In this document: positions 10,501 through 23,228 of the stretch, piece after piece
How positions within the stretch are numbered: position 1 is the first letter of the stretch
Layout of the letters: each line of letters opens with the position of its first letter
Source of the DNA: Hexactinellida sp. DTS-2022
Taxonomy: Eukaryota; Porifera; Hexactinellida
Assembly: GCA_028753945.1 (NCBI GenBank)
Contig: JAPNXP010000005.1
Location: 868,001-932,000, forward strand
Length of the DNA stretch: 64,000 nucleotides
Direction: 5' to 3'
Notes under the pieces: model-generated
Told to the model about the DNA's origin: nothing
The model's input: the letters and a program-made list of their open reading frames with translations, nothing else
Databases searched by the model: none
Position numbers and translations under genes: made by a program

Positions 10501-13500
10501 AAACAAAAGTATAAATAGAAAAATCACATTTTCACTTTCGTGTGCAACGAAGGGTTTTAAGGCACTGGAAAGGTCTTCTTATGCCACAAAATTTATCTTT
10601 TTAAGTAAACCCTTATTAATATAGGGAATGCAATACTTCATTCACTGTTAAACTTTGTTTCTAAGTTTTTAAAGGCTAAATAATTTGTTGATTGAACTAT
10701 ACTTGATTCAGCACAGTTTAAATAAAATTTTAATATTTTTTGTTGATTAAACTATACTTTTATATTCAAACACATTTTAATAATTTTTAAATAATTTTTA
10801 AATAATTTGTTGATTAAACTATACTTTATTCAAGCACAATTTACTACATTTTAATATTTAGTTTATTAACAAAACAGATTGACTCTGATCTGTCCCACAA
10901 GTTTGTCAAACAAGGCACTACTCACGAAATGGAAACCACTAAAACTGGAAAAGACAAATCACAACCTTCTAAAATAGACGCAACTGAACCTCAAGTTATT
11001 TCTAAACAGGCCGCACAGAATATTAGTATTTTCCTCAGATCTTCAAAGTTCTCAAGTGAACAGATCAAACGCATGATTATCTCAATGGACGATGCGCTTA
11101 CTGAACAGGTACACACTGTTGTTATTGTTATTTATATTTAATTACTATGTAGTACATTAATTACTACAGTTCGCGTAATAGCAAGTCACATTTTGCACGA
11201 AATTTGCTGCTAATAGGCGAACTTGCAATAGAGGAACATAATAAACATTAAATGTTGCTAATAGAGCAATATATATTGTTATTAGAGTAATTTGCTATTT
11301 AACTTATTCTATCTTATTCTATCTTATTCTATTTAACTTATTATATCTGATATCCACAGATGCTAGTTGATCTACTGAAGTTCCTACCGAGTGCTATTGA
11401 TATTCAGAAGATAAATGACCTGAAAAAGAAGTGAGTTAATTCAACTAACTTGCTACCTAATTTCTAAACATTATTCTAAATCAGCCTGTGTTTTAACTAC
11501 CATTGGTTTAGCAAATTTTGTCAACAACGACAATAAATATTCATAATATGACTTTGTCCATATGAAATTTGTGTTTCAGCATTCTCGTTTGACTTTGTTA
11601 GTCTTTATCTATTATAAATTCGGTTTTAAATCCATTGGCATAAATTCAATTCCAGTAGAAACCGGTTTTTTCTAACCATTTCTTTTCAGGTAAGAATAGT
11701 TAGAATAATTTTATTGTTAGATAAAACCGATATTTAAGTTAGAATAACCGGGTTTTAATATATTTTACACTCTGGCCTATACAATTTGTACTTGTCCAGA
11801 TTATACATGTGCTCTATTATGCTCTATATGCTAGATATCGATTTGAGAACTTGAACGTGTCAGAGCGGTTCTTGCTTGTGGTTAGCAAGATAGACAGACT
11901 GGAGCTGAGACTGAGAACTATGATATTCCGACGTAGAATCAAAGATGAGATTCATGAGTTGGTTCCTCAACTTAGATGCATAAAAGACACAAGCGAAAAA
12001 GTTAAAAATTCAAAGCGTTTGAGAAGAATTATTGAGTATGTACTGCTTATCGGTAACAAAATGAATGCAGGTAATTATACAGCTGTGAAACAATTATATA
12101 TTCTATTGGACTATAGTCTATAACTTACTTATATGAACACGTCTTATTTTAACTACCAATTTAATTAAATGTCCCACCTAATAGCCCATTATTTACCATT
12201 ATTTACCAAAACTTGTGTTAATTTTGTTCCTCTAATAATCAATAAGCGACTTTCTATTATCCAAACTTTTTTTAACAGTAACTTGATTATTATGTCAGCT
12301 CAATCAATAGACTAGACGGTCTATAAAAGCCCATACAAACTAAGTAAAAATTTTGTAGATCGTCTATAAATTCTGTAGACCAAAAGCCCTGCCGTCTATG
12401 GGTAATATAATAGTTTTTAAGTAAAAGTGGTATATTTATAGACGGTCTACATATAAGTTACAGTCGACTCCACCTAATAGAGTCACCTTGGGACCAGGTT
12501 ACTTTGACCCGATTAAGCGGAGAAATCTATTAACCGAATTTTTTTTAAGCCAAACTGTAATTCCGTCCTATAAATCCTGTGAAATTTGGCTCGATTAAGC
12601 GGAGAAATCTATTAACCGGTGGCTCTATTAAGCGGAGTATATAGTATTTACTATTATTCTTTAGGCACAAAGCACGCACAGACAGTTGGGTTTCACCTCG
12701 AATCTCTCTCGAAACTCGACGGAACGAAAACAAACGACCAGTCACTAAATCTTATGAACTTTATTGTTGATATTATTGAAGGTGTTGAACCTGATTTGCT
12801 AAAGTTCGTAATAGAACTTGAGGAAGTGAGAAAAGCCGCGAAAGTTAATGACGAGACTCTCAGAAGCCAAATTAGGAATATTTCCAACAGCATTGATGAG
12901 ATTAAACAGGAATTGAAATATTACTCGGATGAATCTAAAATTGACTCTTATGAACGTTATCACAAGGTTTGTGGAATTACTGATATTGAATTTTGAGATG
13001 TTAATGAATTTAGCTTGCTTTTGCAAACAAATGAACCACGGATAATTGAGTTTAGTAATCAATATACAGTAGACTCCGCTTAATTGGGTCACTTTGTATT
13101 GAGTGTTTTGGAGAACTAATTAACCAAAAATATTGCAAATCAAAATGTAATTCCGTTCTATAAATCCTGTGAAATGTTGAAGCAATTAAGCGGAGAACTC
13201 AATTAACTGGTGGCTCTATTAACCGGAGTCTACTTTACAATCTTTTAGCCGATCTTCGTAATTTGGCAAGACCGAATTAAACTAATATATGTTCATATTC
13301 CTAATATTACTGGCTAAATATATACTGTTGATTAAAATAAAGTTTTGCGATAGATAGCGAACACAACACAAACAGCACAAAATATTTTTTTTATATTTCG
13401 TGTTTAATTTGAGTCCAAGTATTTATCCATTTCACTAATCGTCTTTAGTTTATTTACAGAAATTATTTATCATTGAGTATTGGGCCTATTGGCATTTTAA

Positions 13501-14964
13501 TTGCGTTCAATTGTTGATGTCGTGTCTTATTGAGAATATATTTTGTGTTTGTATTAGTTTTTCATAATTTGGAATTGGTATTTTTTAACCATTATATCAT
13601 TTTTATTGAAAAGGCTTTGAAGGGGACTGAAATAGTGCTCCTATTAACCGTGTTCGTACTAACAAGGTTTTACTGCATTAATTTATTAAATATATACTTG
13701 CCAGTCTTGCCTTATACTTTTTAGCTCTATTTAGCTAATTCAGTATAATCCATAGTGACATTATATTTGCTACTGATCTTATACAAACTATTTGTAGGTT
13801 ATGCCGGAGTTTTTGAAAGAGACAGAACAAGAGTATAAAAATATAAAAAAACTGTACAAAGATATGGAAACTTCTCTGCACGAAACTATAAAATGGTTCG
13901 CAATGGATCCACGGAAAGTAACAACAGAAGACTTCTTCACATATTTTGTTAAATTTATTACAATCTTTGAAAAAGCACGAAAGGAAAATGAATTTATTCG
14001 CGAAACGAAGAAGAAGGAGCAGCACAAGAGAGAGGTGGAAGAAGCCGCGAGAAAGAAACGCGAAAAAATGAAAGGTCGCGAAGAACAAGAACAAACACCT
14101 TCCGAAGAAAATAAAAAACCTCAAAAAGGGCTTTTGGACGATTTGCTGTCTAAAATTGAACATGGTGAAGTAGGCCCGAAAAAATCAGGTTTACTAAAGA
14201 AAAGTCAAAAATCTTTAATAATTAAAAACAAACAAACTCCAATTCGACAGCTCTCTGCTGTAGACGAAGATAAACTGAGAGAACCTGAAAATAAACCTAT
14301 AAATCCGACGCCAAGAGCTTACACGAACCTACCTCCACTAAAGGAAACCAAACTTCCTTTCAACTCATTTCAATCTCAAATACCCTCCAACCCGATTATT
14401 CCCCTCTCATACAACCCCAACACACCACAGACAAATCCCTCTTACAACATTATAAAAAGTGTTCCGCCTTACAATTCAAACCCAATAGTAACACCTTACT
14501 ACAATGCGAATTCATTAAACACTTCTTACCAACCCAACCCAACCTATGCTACATCTTACAACCAAAATCTTACAAAGAAAACTTCATTAAACGACTATAC
14601 ACCACCACAGTACAGACAAGAACCAGAAATTCAACCCTCAAGACCACCTTTACCAAGACAGATTCCATCAAACGATAAATATTTGTCGGACACAAACCTA
14701 AATCCTGTCCCCACTACTAGGGCCCCCCCTCCCCCTATTCCCGAGCCGCACTCTAACCACATTCCTTACATGCGAACCCAGCCCCCTACAGCCATGCCCA
14801 GGGCACTCAGTCAACCTATAACCCAACAACCAGATGACACCAATGGAACGTCAACTGATACTACATTTTCTGATAAATTAGCAATGTTCAATAAAGTAGG
14901 CCCTGTTAGAAAAGTTCCTTCTCGCAACGCAAGAAATGTAACTGATGAATCAACTTTCCTTTGA
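7584..14964 (+). CDS. Formin (DAAM/Diaphanous type), N-terminally short
   Basis: An actin-nucleating formin. Exons I can join in frame: 7539-7701 (first in-frame ATG 7584), 7949-8112, 8461-8691, 9426-9736, 10179-10434, 10878-11108, 11360-11430, 11835-12070, 12665-12966 and 13798-14964. They total 1028 residues. Residues 1-about 180 are the second half of the FH3/DID armadillo region (SNFRIHLRCEM). A coiled coil follows (about 180-220), then a weak FH1 (IPIPPPNLPEV) and FH2 at about 325-705 (QAAQNISIFLRS, RRIIEYVLLIGNKMNAG). An autoregulatory DAD-like motif GLLDDLLSKIEHGE sits near 751-764, then a long Pro/Asn-rich tail. The GTPase-binding domain and first half of DID are missing. An in-frame TAG at 7441 sits just before the upstream donor, so the short start may be real, but distant upstream exons cannot be excluded. 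The donor at 10435 (GTATAT) is weak. Every intron holds MITE or repeat sequence. Confidence 0.85.
8271..8406. mobile_element. Pogo-like MITE, family A, in formin intron
   Basis: The ends are CAGTAATATAACCTCGTTAG and CTAACGAGGTTCTACTG, flanked by TA. It carries the internal TTTCAGTCCCCTTCAAA. It ends 54 bp before the exon at 8461. Confidence 0.85.
8844..9042. mobile_element. Pogo-like MITE, family G
   Basis: It runs from CAGTCAGGTTC to CAGACCTGACTG, flanked by TA. The internal AGACTTCATAATAAGCGAAC is shared with copies at 24954, 27535, 47308 and 55261. Confidence 0.85.
9047..9153. mobile_element. Palindromic MITE, family K
   Basis: The inverted ends GTCAAGTCCTTTTCTAATG and GGAAAGGTGTTGACGG enclose AAGGTCAATTTTACATG. 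Relatives of about 100 bp lie near 8737, 10020, 10465, 17270, 20340, 37229 and 51215. Confidence 0.65.
9201..9385. mobile_element. Pogo-like MITE, family I
   Basis: It runs from CAGTAGTGTTCGCG to ACACGACTG, with internal TAATAGCAAGTCGCAT and CTTGCTATTAG. Related copies are at 11166-11305 and, inverted, about 54490-54770. It ends 40 bp before the formin exon at 9426. Confidence 0.7.
9812..9864. mobile_element. Minimal family A MITE, about 53 bp
   Basis: Little more than the two inverted ends of family A: CAATAGAACTCGGTTAG joined to GTACTAACAAGGTTCTACT. Confidence 0.6.
11166..11305. mobile_element. MITE, family I, in formin intron
   Basis: It contains TTCGCGTAATAGCAAGTC and AATAGGCGAACTTGC, as in 9201-9385. 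The right end is decayed and is followed by a short TCTATCTTAT tandem run (about 11307-11335). Confidence 0.6.
11652..11759. mobile_element. MITE, family H, in formin intron
   Basis: It runs from CCAGTAGAAACCGG to AGAATAACCGGGTTTTA, with TTTTTTCTAACCATTTC in the left arm as in the copy at 61545. Confidence 0.65.
12270..12458. mobile_element. Palindromic MITE, family J
   Basis: Inverted AGACGGTCTA ends, the right one continuing into CATATAAG. The internal CCCATACAAACTAAG and GACCAAAAGCCCTGCCG match the copies at 22003 and 38890. Confidence 0.7.
12461..12651. mobile_element. Pogo-like MITE, family E
   Basis: It runs from CAGTCGACTCC to AAGCGGAGTATATAG, with internal GGGACCAGGTTACTTTGACC. It ends about 14 bp before the formin exon at 12665 and abuts the family J element on the left. 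Confidence 0.85.
13067..13236. mobile_element. Pogo-like MITE, family E
   Basis: It runs from CAGTAGACTCCGC to CCGGAGTCTACT. The internal GTAATTCCGTTCTATAAATCC is the family signature. Confidence 0.8.
13606..13677. mobile_element. Right half of a family A MITE
   Basis: AAGGCTTTGAAGGGGACTG through CTAACAAGGTTTTACTG; the left half is absent. Confidence 0.7.
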
Positions 14965-15300
14965 GTTAAACAATTTAAGAAAATTATTTGATGAAATATC
15001 CAATAGCTGTCCTATTTGTCCAGGCTAAAAACCATAATTGAAAAAGGTTTATATTTTTATTTGGTTTACCTATTTCTATATATTTTGTACTAACCTATGT
15101 ATGTATGCTCATTTGTAATATATTGCATTCATAATCTCAATGTCCAATTGGTTTTGCAGTTTTCTGTTAATTATATTTTGGGAGACAATTTCATTTTTGG
15201 TATTTGTATTATAAAAGCATTTATTTAGGATTTAAATAGATTTAAAGTTTCCAACCATAGTCCTAAAATTATCCTATTTAATTTCTGAAATTAGTAATAG
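14965..15300. other. Formin 3' flank, no gene seen
   Basis: AT-rich sequence after the stop codon, presumably the 3' untranslated region and spacer. Confidence 0.4.
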
Positions 15301-15436
15301 AGACTCGTTAATACAAATATTTGTTCATATTAACAGGAGTCACTTTAATGTATTTGTGTAGAATAGGGGAATCAAACCTTGTACTTCTAAACCGATAATT
15401 CGCCTTATCCGTATTCCTATTGACGAGAGTCTACTG
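15297..15436. mobile_element. Pogo-like MITE, family B
   Basis: GACTCGTTAATACAAAT on the left and TTGACGAGAGTCTACTG on the right. Internal segments are short compared with 36432-36605. Confidence 0.7.
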
Positions 15437-15702
15437 TATATCTTCCTATAATTAGATCAGGAATTTTGTGAATCATTTTAACGATGCCAAACTGACCCAC
15501 TGTATTTCCATAATATAGGTAATCTGTAAAATGTAATTTGCTTCAAATAATTGGAAATTACTAAATTACATTTGTAGTTTTTGATTAAAATTAACAAAAT
15601 GTGAATTCAGTAGAAACTAATATACTTTATCCAATTGACCAACGAGTGTATTTCTGATCAACTACATATTCAATTTATTTTAATTGATGCGTTACATAAT
15701 TA

Positions 15703-15886
15703 CAGTAAACTCCGCATAATAGAGCCACCGGTTAATAGATTTCACTGCTTAATCGGGTCAAAATTTCGCAGGATTTATAGGACGGAATGGCATTTTGGCT
15801 TAAAATATTTCGGTTAAGAGATTTCTCCGCTTAATCGGGTCAAAGCAACCTGGTCCCGAGGTGACTCTATTAAGCGGAGTTGACTG
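15703..15886. mobile_element. Pogo-like MITE, family E, inverted
   Basis: It runs from CAGTAAACTCCGC to GCGGAGTTGACTG, flanked by TA. It contains GGATTTATAGGACGGAAT. Confidence 0.85.
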
Positions 15887-16629
15887 TATATCGAATTATA
15901 TTATGAGACGAATTAATTGACTTGTATAAAAATCATGTAATAATTGTTCAACAAATTATTGAGGATACCGTATTTACTCAAATAAATGTTAAATCGTGAC
16001 TACGTTAAATATACTTACACCTTTAAGGTAACTAGGATTTTCGGGAATATATATTACAGCGCCACATAAGCACTTGAGGGGAGTGTTAAGTTAACAGGTT
16101 ATTAATGGTATTTAACGTATTTTCCTCAAATAGCAAATAGTATCTCAACTCAAATTATGAATAATCGCCTGGGCTATTATTTGGGAATATAGGTTATTTA
16201 TTTTGGTTAACATTTCAATATTTCCAATCCATATTCGACTCAATTTAAGCCCTGACAATACAATTGGTAATTTCCTATAATTGTTAATTTATTTTTAGAT
16301 TATACGTCAAGTTTCGTATTCTAATTTCCTATAATCTTCGGTCAGAAACACTTTTCTCATAAACAGTAATTTCCCCCTTTTACGTAGGTATCCTTCCCTA
16401 ATAATTCCTCTAATATGTGCAACGTTATTTTGCACATGAGTTGGTAATTCAGTATTTTATTGAACTTTTAATTGCTTACCTATTTGTTCCTTTGAACACG
16501 ACTAAGTTGCTATATCCTAACATAATTTGAATATAATTCCATAGACAGGTCAAAGTGCATTTATCTTGCCTATATCAGTGAGTGCTGAATTAAGTCAATG
16601 GAGCATAGACAATGAAACTTAATTGAGAG

Positions 16630-16637
16630 TATAAATA
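16630..16637 (+). promoter_or_regulatory. TATA box of the PIP5K gene
   Basis: TATAAATA followed by GAAG, 54 bp upstream of the ATG at 16692. The expected leader is only about 25-30 nt. Confidence 0.6.
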
Positions 16638-16691
16638 GAAGTTTTATTGCCTAGTCAATACAACAGTAAATTCATTATCTTTATCCTAAAC

Positions 16692-19600
16692 ATGGCATTG
16701 ACAATACAAGGCCCAGTTCAAGTCATCAATGATGAACAAAATACAGTCGAAACCTCTCCAAAGGAAATAAACACTCATAAATCATCCTCGAATGCCGAAC
16801 AAGAATCTCTTATGTCTGCTATACAATTCGGTATTTTGCATTCCCTGGCAAAAATTACTCCCAAACCAAAGCGAGATTTGCTTCTACCAGATTTCCTAAC
16901 TGTTGAAAACATTTCATTTCCTCACCAAGGTAGTGAGTTTACGCCTGCACATAAATACTCGGATTTCGCATTCAAGAGTTATTCCCCTGTCGCGTTTCGC
17001 CATCTCAGAGACCATTTCGATATCCTACCTGAGGATTTCATCGCTAGCGTTTGCTACACTCCTCTGAAACAGCTGGGAAACCCAGGGGCCAGCGGAAGCG
17101 TGTTCTATCTGACACAGGATGACAAGTTCATTATTAAGACTGTCAGCTACAAAGAGGCTATTTTCCTACAGAAACTGCTAGCTGGATATTGGATAAATCT
17201 GTTACAAGTGAGTTATATTAATTAATTATTTAGTTTATAGCGCTAGTGGTTTATAAGATACTTTTATCGACCGACACAATTTTCAGGCACTGGCAAGGTA
17301 ACTTTTTAAACGTCAAAAAATCACTTTTACGAAGCTGAGTTTTCTATTTAAATGGTGTTGACGTATGTAAGTAAACGGTGTTTTATTTACAGTCAACTCC
17401 GCTTAATAGAGTCACCTCGGGACCAGGTTGCTTTGACCCGATTAAGCGGAGAATTCTATTAACCGAAAATATTTTAAGCCAAAATGTAAATCCGTCCTAT
17501 AAATCCTGCGAAATTTTGACCCGATTAAGCAGTGAAATCTATTAACCGGTGGCTCTATTAAGCGGTGTTTTATTTATTTATATTTCTAGAATTCACAAAC
17601 TCTCTTGCCTAAGTTCTACGGACTTTATTCGTATCAATCTGGAAACCGGAAAATCCGTTTCGTAATTATGAACAATCTCCTTCCCTCTACGATCAAATAC
17701 CAAAGCAGATTCGATTTAAAAGGCTCGACTTATGGCAGACGGGCTTCTTTCAAAGAAAAACGAAAAAACTCGCCTACTTTTAAAGATTTGGATTTTCTTC
17801 AGATGTTCCCTAAAGGCATTTCCCTTTCCCTAGACATGTACGATAAGTTGATTAATACGCTTCGTAGAGATTGCACTGTTCTGGAAAGCTTCGATATAAT
17901 GGACTATAGCCTGCTACTTGCTGTGCATAATGTCAGCGAGGAATATAGAGTTAATAGAGGAAAATACGATGTGCCAGTGGAAACTCATGTTGTTAATACA
18001 GATACGATGTAAGTTGGGTTTATTAAGCATTTAATATTGTGCCAATTAGTACAGTACACCCTCGCTAATCCGAACAGGAGATCACAAATATATTTCGTAT
18101 AAAAATGTGAAAAAAATCATTAATATTTGTATATTACATTGTAATTATACTTAAAATAAGTCTCAGACAAAAAGTATTTTAGGTAATATTCTATATATTT
18201 TGTTTGGATTCAAAAGATTTGGACATGTTTGATTCAGATCTTCGAGATCTTATTTTATAGATGCATATAGAATATGTATCACTTCACTAATCCGAACTAA
18301 TTCACTGATCGGAACACCTCTGTTCGGATTTGCTAGGGAAAACTGTAATAATAATTTGGGTATTATTTAGTGATTCCCAACTACAAATTGACACATTATT
18401 ATTCGGCGAATTAGGAAATTGAAACATTAAATTCGTATAAATCTTATTATACATGAATCAGCAATTATTTTCGATAATATCTGCTCAATAATAATAAAAT
18501 CTCTTGATTAATTTAAGGTTTTACGAACACTCATTTAACTTGGAGACTAATTGGCTTTTGCTATTCCTTTACTACTGAAACAATGTTATTAGTATTGCTA
18601 AGTAATTTGATAGATAATAATGACAATAGGATAACCTCTATCTTTCTATTTATAACTAAACACCTGTACTAATAATTAACTTGTATAGTTTGTATAGATC
18701 ACTTATTTCCTAGTATTAATTGCTTCTTGTTTAATTGAGCTAATTTAGTGTACTTTACCTGATTCACGAGTTTAATTTTACAATAAACTAATCCTCCCAA
18801 ATTAGCATTTAAATTACGAGTTATGATTTAATGTAATTTTAAGGTCCGTAGTGATTATTAATCTTTCACTTTTCATTGTAAAGAAGAATAATGGTTATGA
18901 CTCTCTTATGCAAAAGTGAATTATAACTAAGTAAACTCGACAAATAATCCCTTTTGAAAGTGGAAGTGATTTTTCAAAAGTTCAAGCTCGTTAGTATTTG
19001 AACTCATTCTTATTTCCTTTAACTTACGTAGTAAACGTTCTATAAATGATAACTATGCAAATTAAAACCATTTAGTACATAAGTGTTTAGACATTACAGT
19101 GTAACTACGCAATATAGCTTAATAACCAAAGGAACATAATTCTTATTCTTAAAATAATTATAATTAATAATTGATTTATGCAGTATTCTATTGCATAGCA
19201 CCAATTAAGCATTTAGTTTATTTATAAAACACACTTTTTGTCTATGACAAATTAAACTTACGTATAATTACTGAAATTGATTCAAAAATATCAGATGAAA
19301 CAAATCTGTATATTAAAAGCGGAATTGTTGTGTGTGTGTTTGTCCAGAATTAATTGGAAAGACTACGAGTCCCAGAAAGCTGAAAATTTGTATACAGGGG
19401 TAATTTTGTACTGCGACAACGATCTATTGGTTTTTGAAACAAAATAACGGGATTATGACGTCATAAAGGCACATATTTGGGAATAACTCTTTCAGTTTTT
19501 ATTCGATTCGCCCACAATTTTAGATGATAACACAACATATAATGAGACACAGGTGTTCCGATTTATGGGAATGTGACGTCACGTGGGAACTAATTTGGAT

Positions 19601-21294
19601 TCAGCTCTTACACTTTTGGTTCAATCGACAAATAATTTTGTTACATTAAAAACAGAATGTATTGCATGTCTCTGGAAATTTTTATAATTTTCGCATTTAA
19701 TCTGAGCCAGGCAATAACAAAAATATAACCTCCAATTGCTGCGTCATTGCGCATATTGAGGTTTGACGATTTAATCTTCACCTACATTATTTCCGAAATT
19801 GCATACTTGATTAATCCGTTTGGCTTCCATCAGTTTATTTCTATTCATGATGTACGTATTTAGCTTACGTCAATCTCATAAGCATAATATTACATATCAA
19901 AGTAATTCAACTATTTACAAACAATTTACTATCCAGTAAAATTTCATGGTTAGTAAATAATAACATGAATGAATTAATTATTGACATACTGGGGTCCCAA
20001 ATAGCAGCATACTGAATTGAGTACGTGTAATTCACTAGCCACAGGTGAACTCATTAGTAATATTATAGCTTTTTGGGAAGGCAAAGGCCGCGAAGCGGCC
20101 GTTAATTGTATCGCGTAGTCCCTAACACGAACGAACAAAAGTCGCGAAGCGACTTTTGTGAGAGAGTGATCCGTCGCGAAGCGACCGAGACCGAAGGGCT
20201 CGTATATCATAAATTAAACTTACTAAACAAACTGACTAATTAATTAATTTAGATTTACTGTAGATTAGCACGAGATATATGAACTTTATATCTAAATGCA
20301 ATATTCATTCATTAAATATGGGTTCCAACGCATTTTCAATACAAACAACCCGGCTTCGCAAAGGTGATTTTGTTAATTAAAATGACCTTGCAAGTTCCAG
20401 AAAATTACATTATAATAGTTTTGCCGTATATATGTACAGTTAACCTCGTTAGTATAGACAGACAACAGGGGACCGTCATAATGCCTTCGCTTTATCCGGA
20501 ATTCATATTAACCAATATAATTTGTATTGAAAACAATGAAAAGTCTTTGTAGGGGAATTAAACAGTGTTCGTATTAAACGGAATTTCGTATTAACCGTGT
20601 TCGTTCTACTGAGTACAATTAAATATTTTATGATTTTCTCTTATTTAGGATTGGGACATCTGCTTCTAACGACTCAGATCTTTCTATTATTTGCGAGCCA
20701 AGTACGCCTAATAACGAACAAGAAGCTATAACGCTATCTTCCTATATACAGAGAATTCCAGACGGCGACGTTATCGCCACGCTTCCCAATGGAGATACAG
20801 TTGTGTTGTATGTAGGCATTATAGACATCCTACAGAACTACAGGGCTAAGAAGAAGTTAGAACATGCTGTGAAGACTTTTATCACCAAAGGCGATACGAT
20901 ATCTGTACACAACCCGCGTTTCTATTCTAACCGATTTAAGAACTTTATGAGCACAACAGTATTCCGTTGTGAGGAGGCTCACAACCAAAATAAGCCCGGT
21001 GTAAAGCGAATTACTTCTAACAATACTGTATCGGAATTGATGCTATTGCACGTAGGAAGAGGAAATGTTGAATTAAGATGGACACCACCACCTGAGTATA
21101 TACGGGCTAAATCGACCTCAGATCTCAATAGGATTAATAGCGATGAAGATTCCGTTTTCACTGAAGATGGAGATCCAATTCGTTACAGTAATTTAGACTT
21201 AAACAGGTTTACTCCGGTGCCAAGGGCAAGTAACAGTCCAGGCCAAACTCAGCCATTTACCTTGCGTATGTCCGTAATGCAAACTGATTTGTAA
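16692..21294 (+). CDS. PIP5K1: Phosphatidylinositol-4-phosphate 5-kinase, type I
   Basis: It makes PI(4,5)P2 from PI4P at the plasma membrane. Exons 16692-17207, 17590-18008 and 20649-21294 join in frame (phases 0 and 2) to give 526 residues. The first ATG after the TATA box is used. The N-terminal part is followed by the glycine-rich loop NPGASGSVFYL and the lysine-bearing FIIKTVSYKEA. Then come LLPKFYGLYSY, the RFDLKGSTYGRRAS signature, PTFKDLDF, and the catalytic ESFDIMDYSLL. The third exon carries YVGIIDILQNYRAKKKLEH (metal-binding IID) and the type I-like activation segment around NPRFYSNRFKNFM. The length and LKGSTY-RRAS motif favour type I over type II kinases. The C-terminal about 100 residues are unmatched by me. 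Intron 2 is 2.6 kb and holds several repeats. Confidence 0.93.
17390..17566. mobile_element. Pogo-like MITE, family E, in PIP5K intron 1
   Basis: CAGTCAACTCCGC on the left; the right end is worn (AAGCGGTG). It fills about half of the 382-bp intron and ends 24 bp before the exon at 17590. Confidence 0.8.
18052..18346. mobile_element. Pogo-like MITE, family C, in PIP5K intron 2
   Basis: CAGTACACCCTCGCTAATCC on the left and TTTGCTAGGGAAAACTG on the right, with internal AATAAGTCTCAGAC. A close relative lies at 61608-61889. Confidence 0.75.
19307..19660 (+). mobile_element. Rolling-circle-like (Helentron/HINE-type) repeat
   Basis: It starts near TCTGTATATTAAAAGCGGAA, then GTGTGTGTGTTTGTCC and CAGAATTAATTGG. 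It continues through GACGTCATAAAGG and GTGACGTCACGTGG. Inverted copies are at 2740-2885 and 6800-6915. No terminal inverted repeats are visible, which fits a rolling-circle origin; the classification is an inference. Confidence 0.5.
20080..20207. repeat. GC-rich hairpin-cluster repeat, inverted full copy
   Basis: GGCCGCGAAGCGGCC, AAAAGTCGCGAAGCGACTTTT, GTCGCGAAGCGACCGAGACC and AGGGCTCGTA, the same modules as 2325-2463 in reverse order. Confidence 0.75.
20437..20613. mobile_element. Pogo-like MITE, family A, in PIP5K intron 2
   Basis: It runs from CAGTTAACCTCGTTAG to TTCGTTCTACTG, with GGGGACCGTCAT near the left end. It ends 36 bp before exon 3. Confidence 0.75.
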
Positions 21295-22000
21295 AAGTGT
21301 TTTGTTTATTACGGCATCGCTTTCAGACTGCATTATTTTATTGCTTCAAACTTGTTACAAATGCTAATTTGAGTATGTTGTATTGCTTGCACTTAAAAGG
21401 AGAATCAATTGACATTATACTTGTGCAACTTCTGTTGGGTAGTTTGTCGAGTAAACCTGACTAATGGTTTCTTACACTATGTATTGCCGACGGTAGATTT
21501 GTCGACATAATTGGGAAATTTATATTATTGTTGGGACACATTTATTTTTGTCAAATTAGAATGTTTTTAATAAAGTAATTACTTTGTGAAACGCTAAATA
21601 TAAATCTGTTATTGCACACTAATAACTTATTTTCTGATCAGACGAATTTTACTGTGCCGACTACTATGTAGTGGGCCAGTTGAAATTACTGACTTTCTTA
21701 TTATTACGTATTTTGTATGTTATACTATAATAAACTCTGTTTAAATAAAACCATTGTTAATTGGGTTCTCTGATTAACATTTCATAGTATTTACGGAACA
21801 GAATTACAGTTTAGCTTTCAATATTTTCGGTTAATTTAATCAAAAGTCGATCCAAAGTGACCCAATTTTTACTGTATATTTTTTTATAAATTTTTGTCAC
21901 CTGAGTGATTACAAACCCTGCCTTTATTCTTGTGTTACACAGAACCAAAATATCTGTATTAATAGTTTGCATTAAATTCGTGATATTTCTTTGAACTATT
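21295..22000. other. PIP5K 3' flank and spacer
   Basis: A possible poly(A) signal TAATAAAG lies near 21570. A family Q repeat (TACTGTGCCGACTAC) is at about 21650-21695, and fragments of family E are near 21790-21880. No gene is seen. Confidence 0.4.
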
Positions 22001-22002
22001 TT

Positions 22003-22172
22003 TATGCGATTTAACTTATATGTAGACCGTCTATTTCTAAACCAGGATTTTTTACTTAATGCTATAATATCCCATATACGGCAGGGGCTTTTGGTCTACA
22101 CACACTTTATAGAAGTTTTTTTTTGCTTATTTTGTATGGCCTTTTATAGACCGTCTACATATAAGGAAGCTC
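22003..22172. mobile_element. Palindromic MITE, family J
   Basis: Ends are CTTATATGTAGACCGTCTA and TAGACCGTCTACATATAAG. The internal ATACGGCAGGGGCTTTTGG is shared with 38890-39072. Confidence 0.85.
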
Positions 22173-23228
22173 TTATGTCGGAAGTATATTAGTTTAATAG
22201 TCAATTACTTTGGATAATCCACAAGGTACGGAGATTAATTTTATGTTGGGTTGTGTTATGTGGTTACGTTTTTCTTTAAAGTTCTAATTAGAACAATTGT
22301 CTATTATAGCACATGTATTCTTATTTCTAATTCATATTTATTCTACGTTCTTTTGAATTAATAGGAATTTAATTTCCCTTTCAAAAATTTCATAGAAAAC
22401 TTTCAAAGTTATTATTTTAATATTTGTAATCAAATAATTTGAAAAGATGAATTAATGCAATGTTTACCAAAAAAAGTAGTAAAAGTAGTTTCGGAAGTAA
22501 ACTCAGCGAATGACTGATTCTTAGAAGATTTGGCTACAGATTATATTACCTTTACAAGAGATTTCTTTTGAACAATTAAGTTCTTAAGGAACTCACCTGG
22601 TCAAACATTATGTTCATTATTTTCAAAATCAAACACGAGAATCAATTAGTAAATTTAAACCTTAACACTCCTTAATTAAATAGACAAAGCAACTTATTGT
22701 CTTAATTAACCATTTTTTTCTTTGCAAATTTACAGCTAGTCGATCAACCTTTAATTTTTAAACTGAAATCAAACAAAGCAAAAAACTGTATAAATTATAT
22801 TTAATAATTATATTATTATTTCCCCTAAAAATATGCAACCTGTTATACAAGGATAATTTCCTAATCGAGTACACAATTATATAGAACAACTTGAAACTGT
22901 CCTACTATTATATTTCTATTGACGTTGTTATTACCTGGCTCTTATAATCGAGGAAATTATTAGCTAAAAGCTTTTAATCTAGCCAAAGCAAAAACATTGT
23001 ATATTTAGATTTTATTTTGAATTGAGTTTTTTATTATTATCTTCGGACAAATCGGAGTAAAGATTGATTTTGTAGAGGCACTATTTTACAGGATTTCAGC
23101 ACTGTTGGAGTGACAACCATAATTGTACAGAAATTGTGGATATTCAGTGTACAACTTACCAACTCACAACAATTTACTGAGATAAATTTAATACGTATAT
23201 CTATGATAATTTTAATATTTAGAAAATA
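22173..23228. other. Spacer, no gene seen
   Basis: About 1 kb of AT-rich sequence with no convincing frame and no repeat that I can match elsewhere in the window. Confidence 0.4.

Noticed and set aside
12071-12664. Possibility that whole introns are MITE-derived introners
   Set aside because: No intron boundary coincides exactly with MITE termini or TA duplications in the cases checked, so only intron growth is supported.
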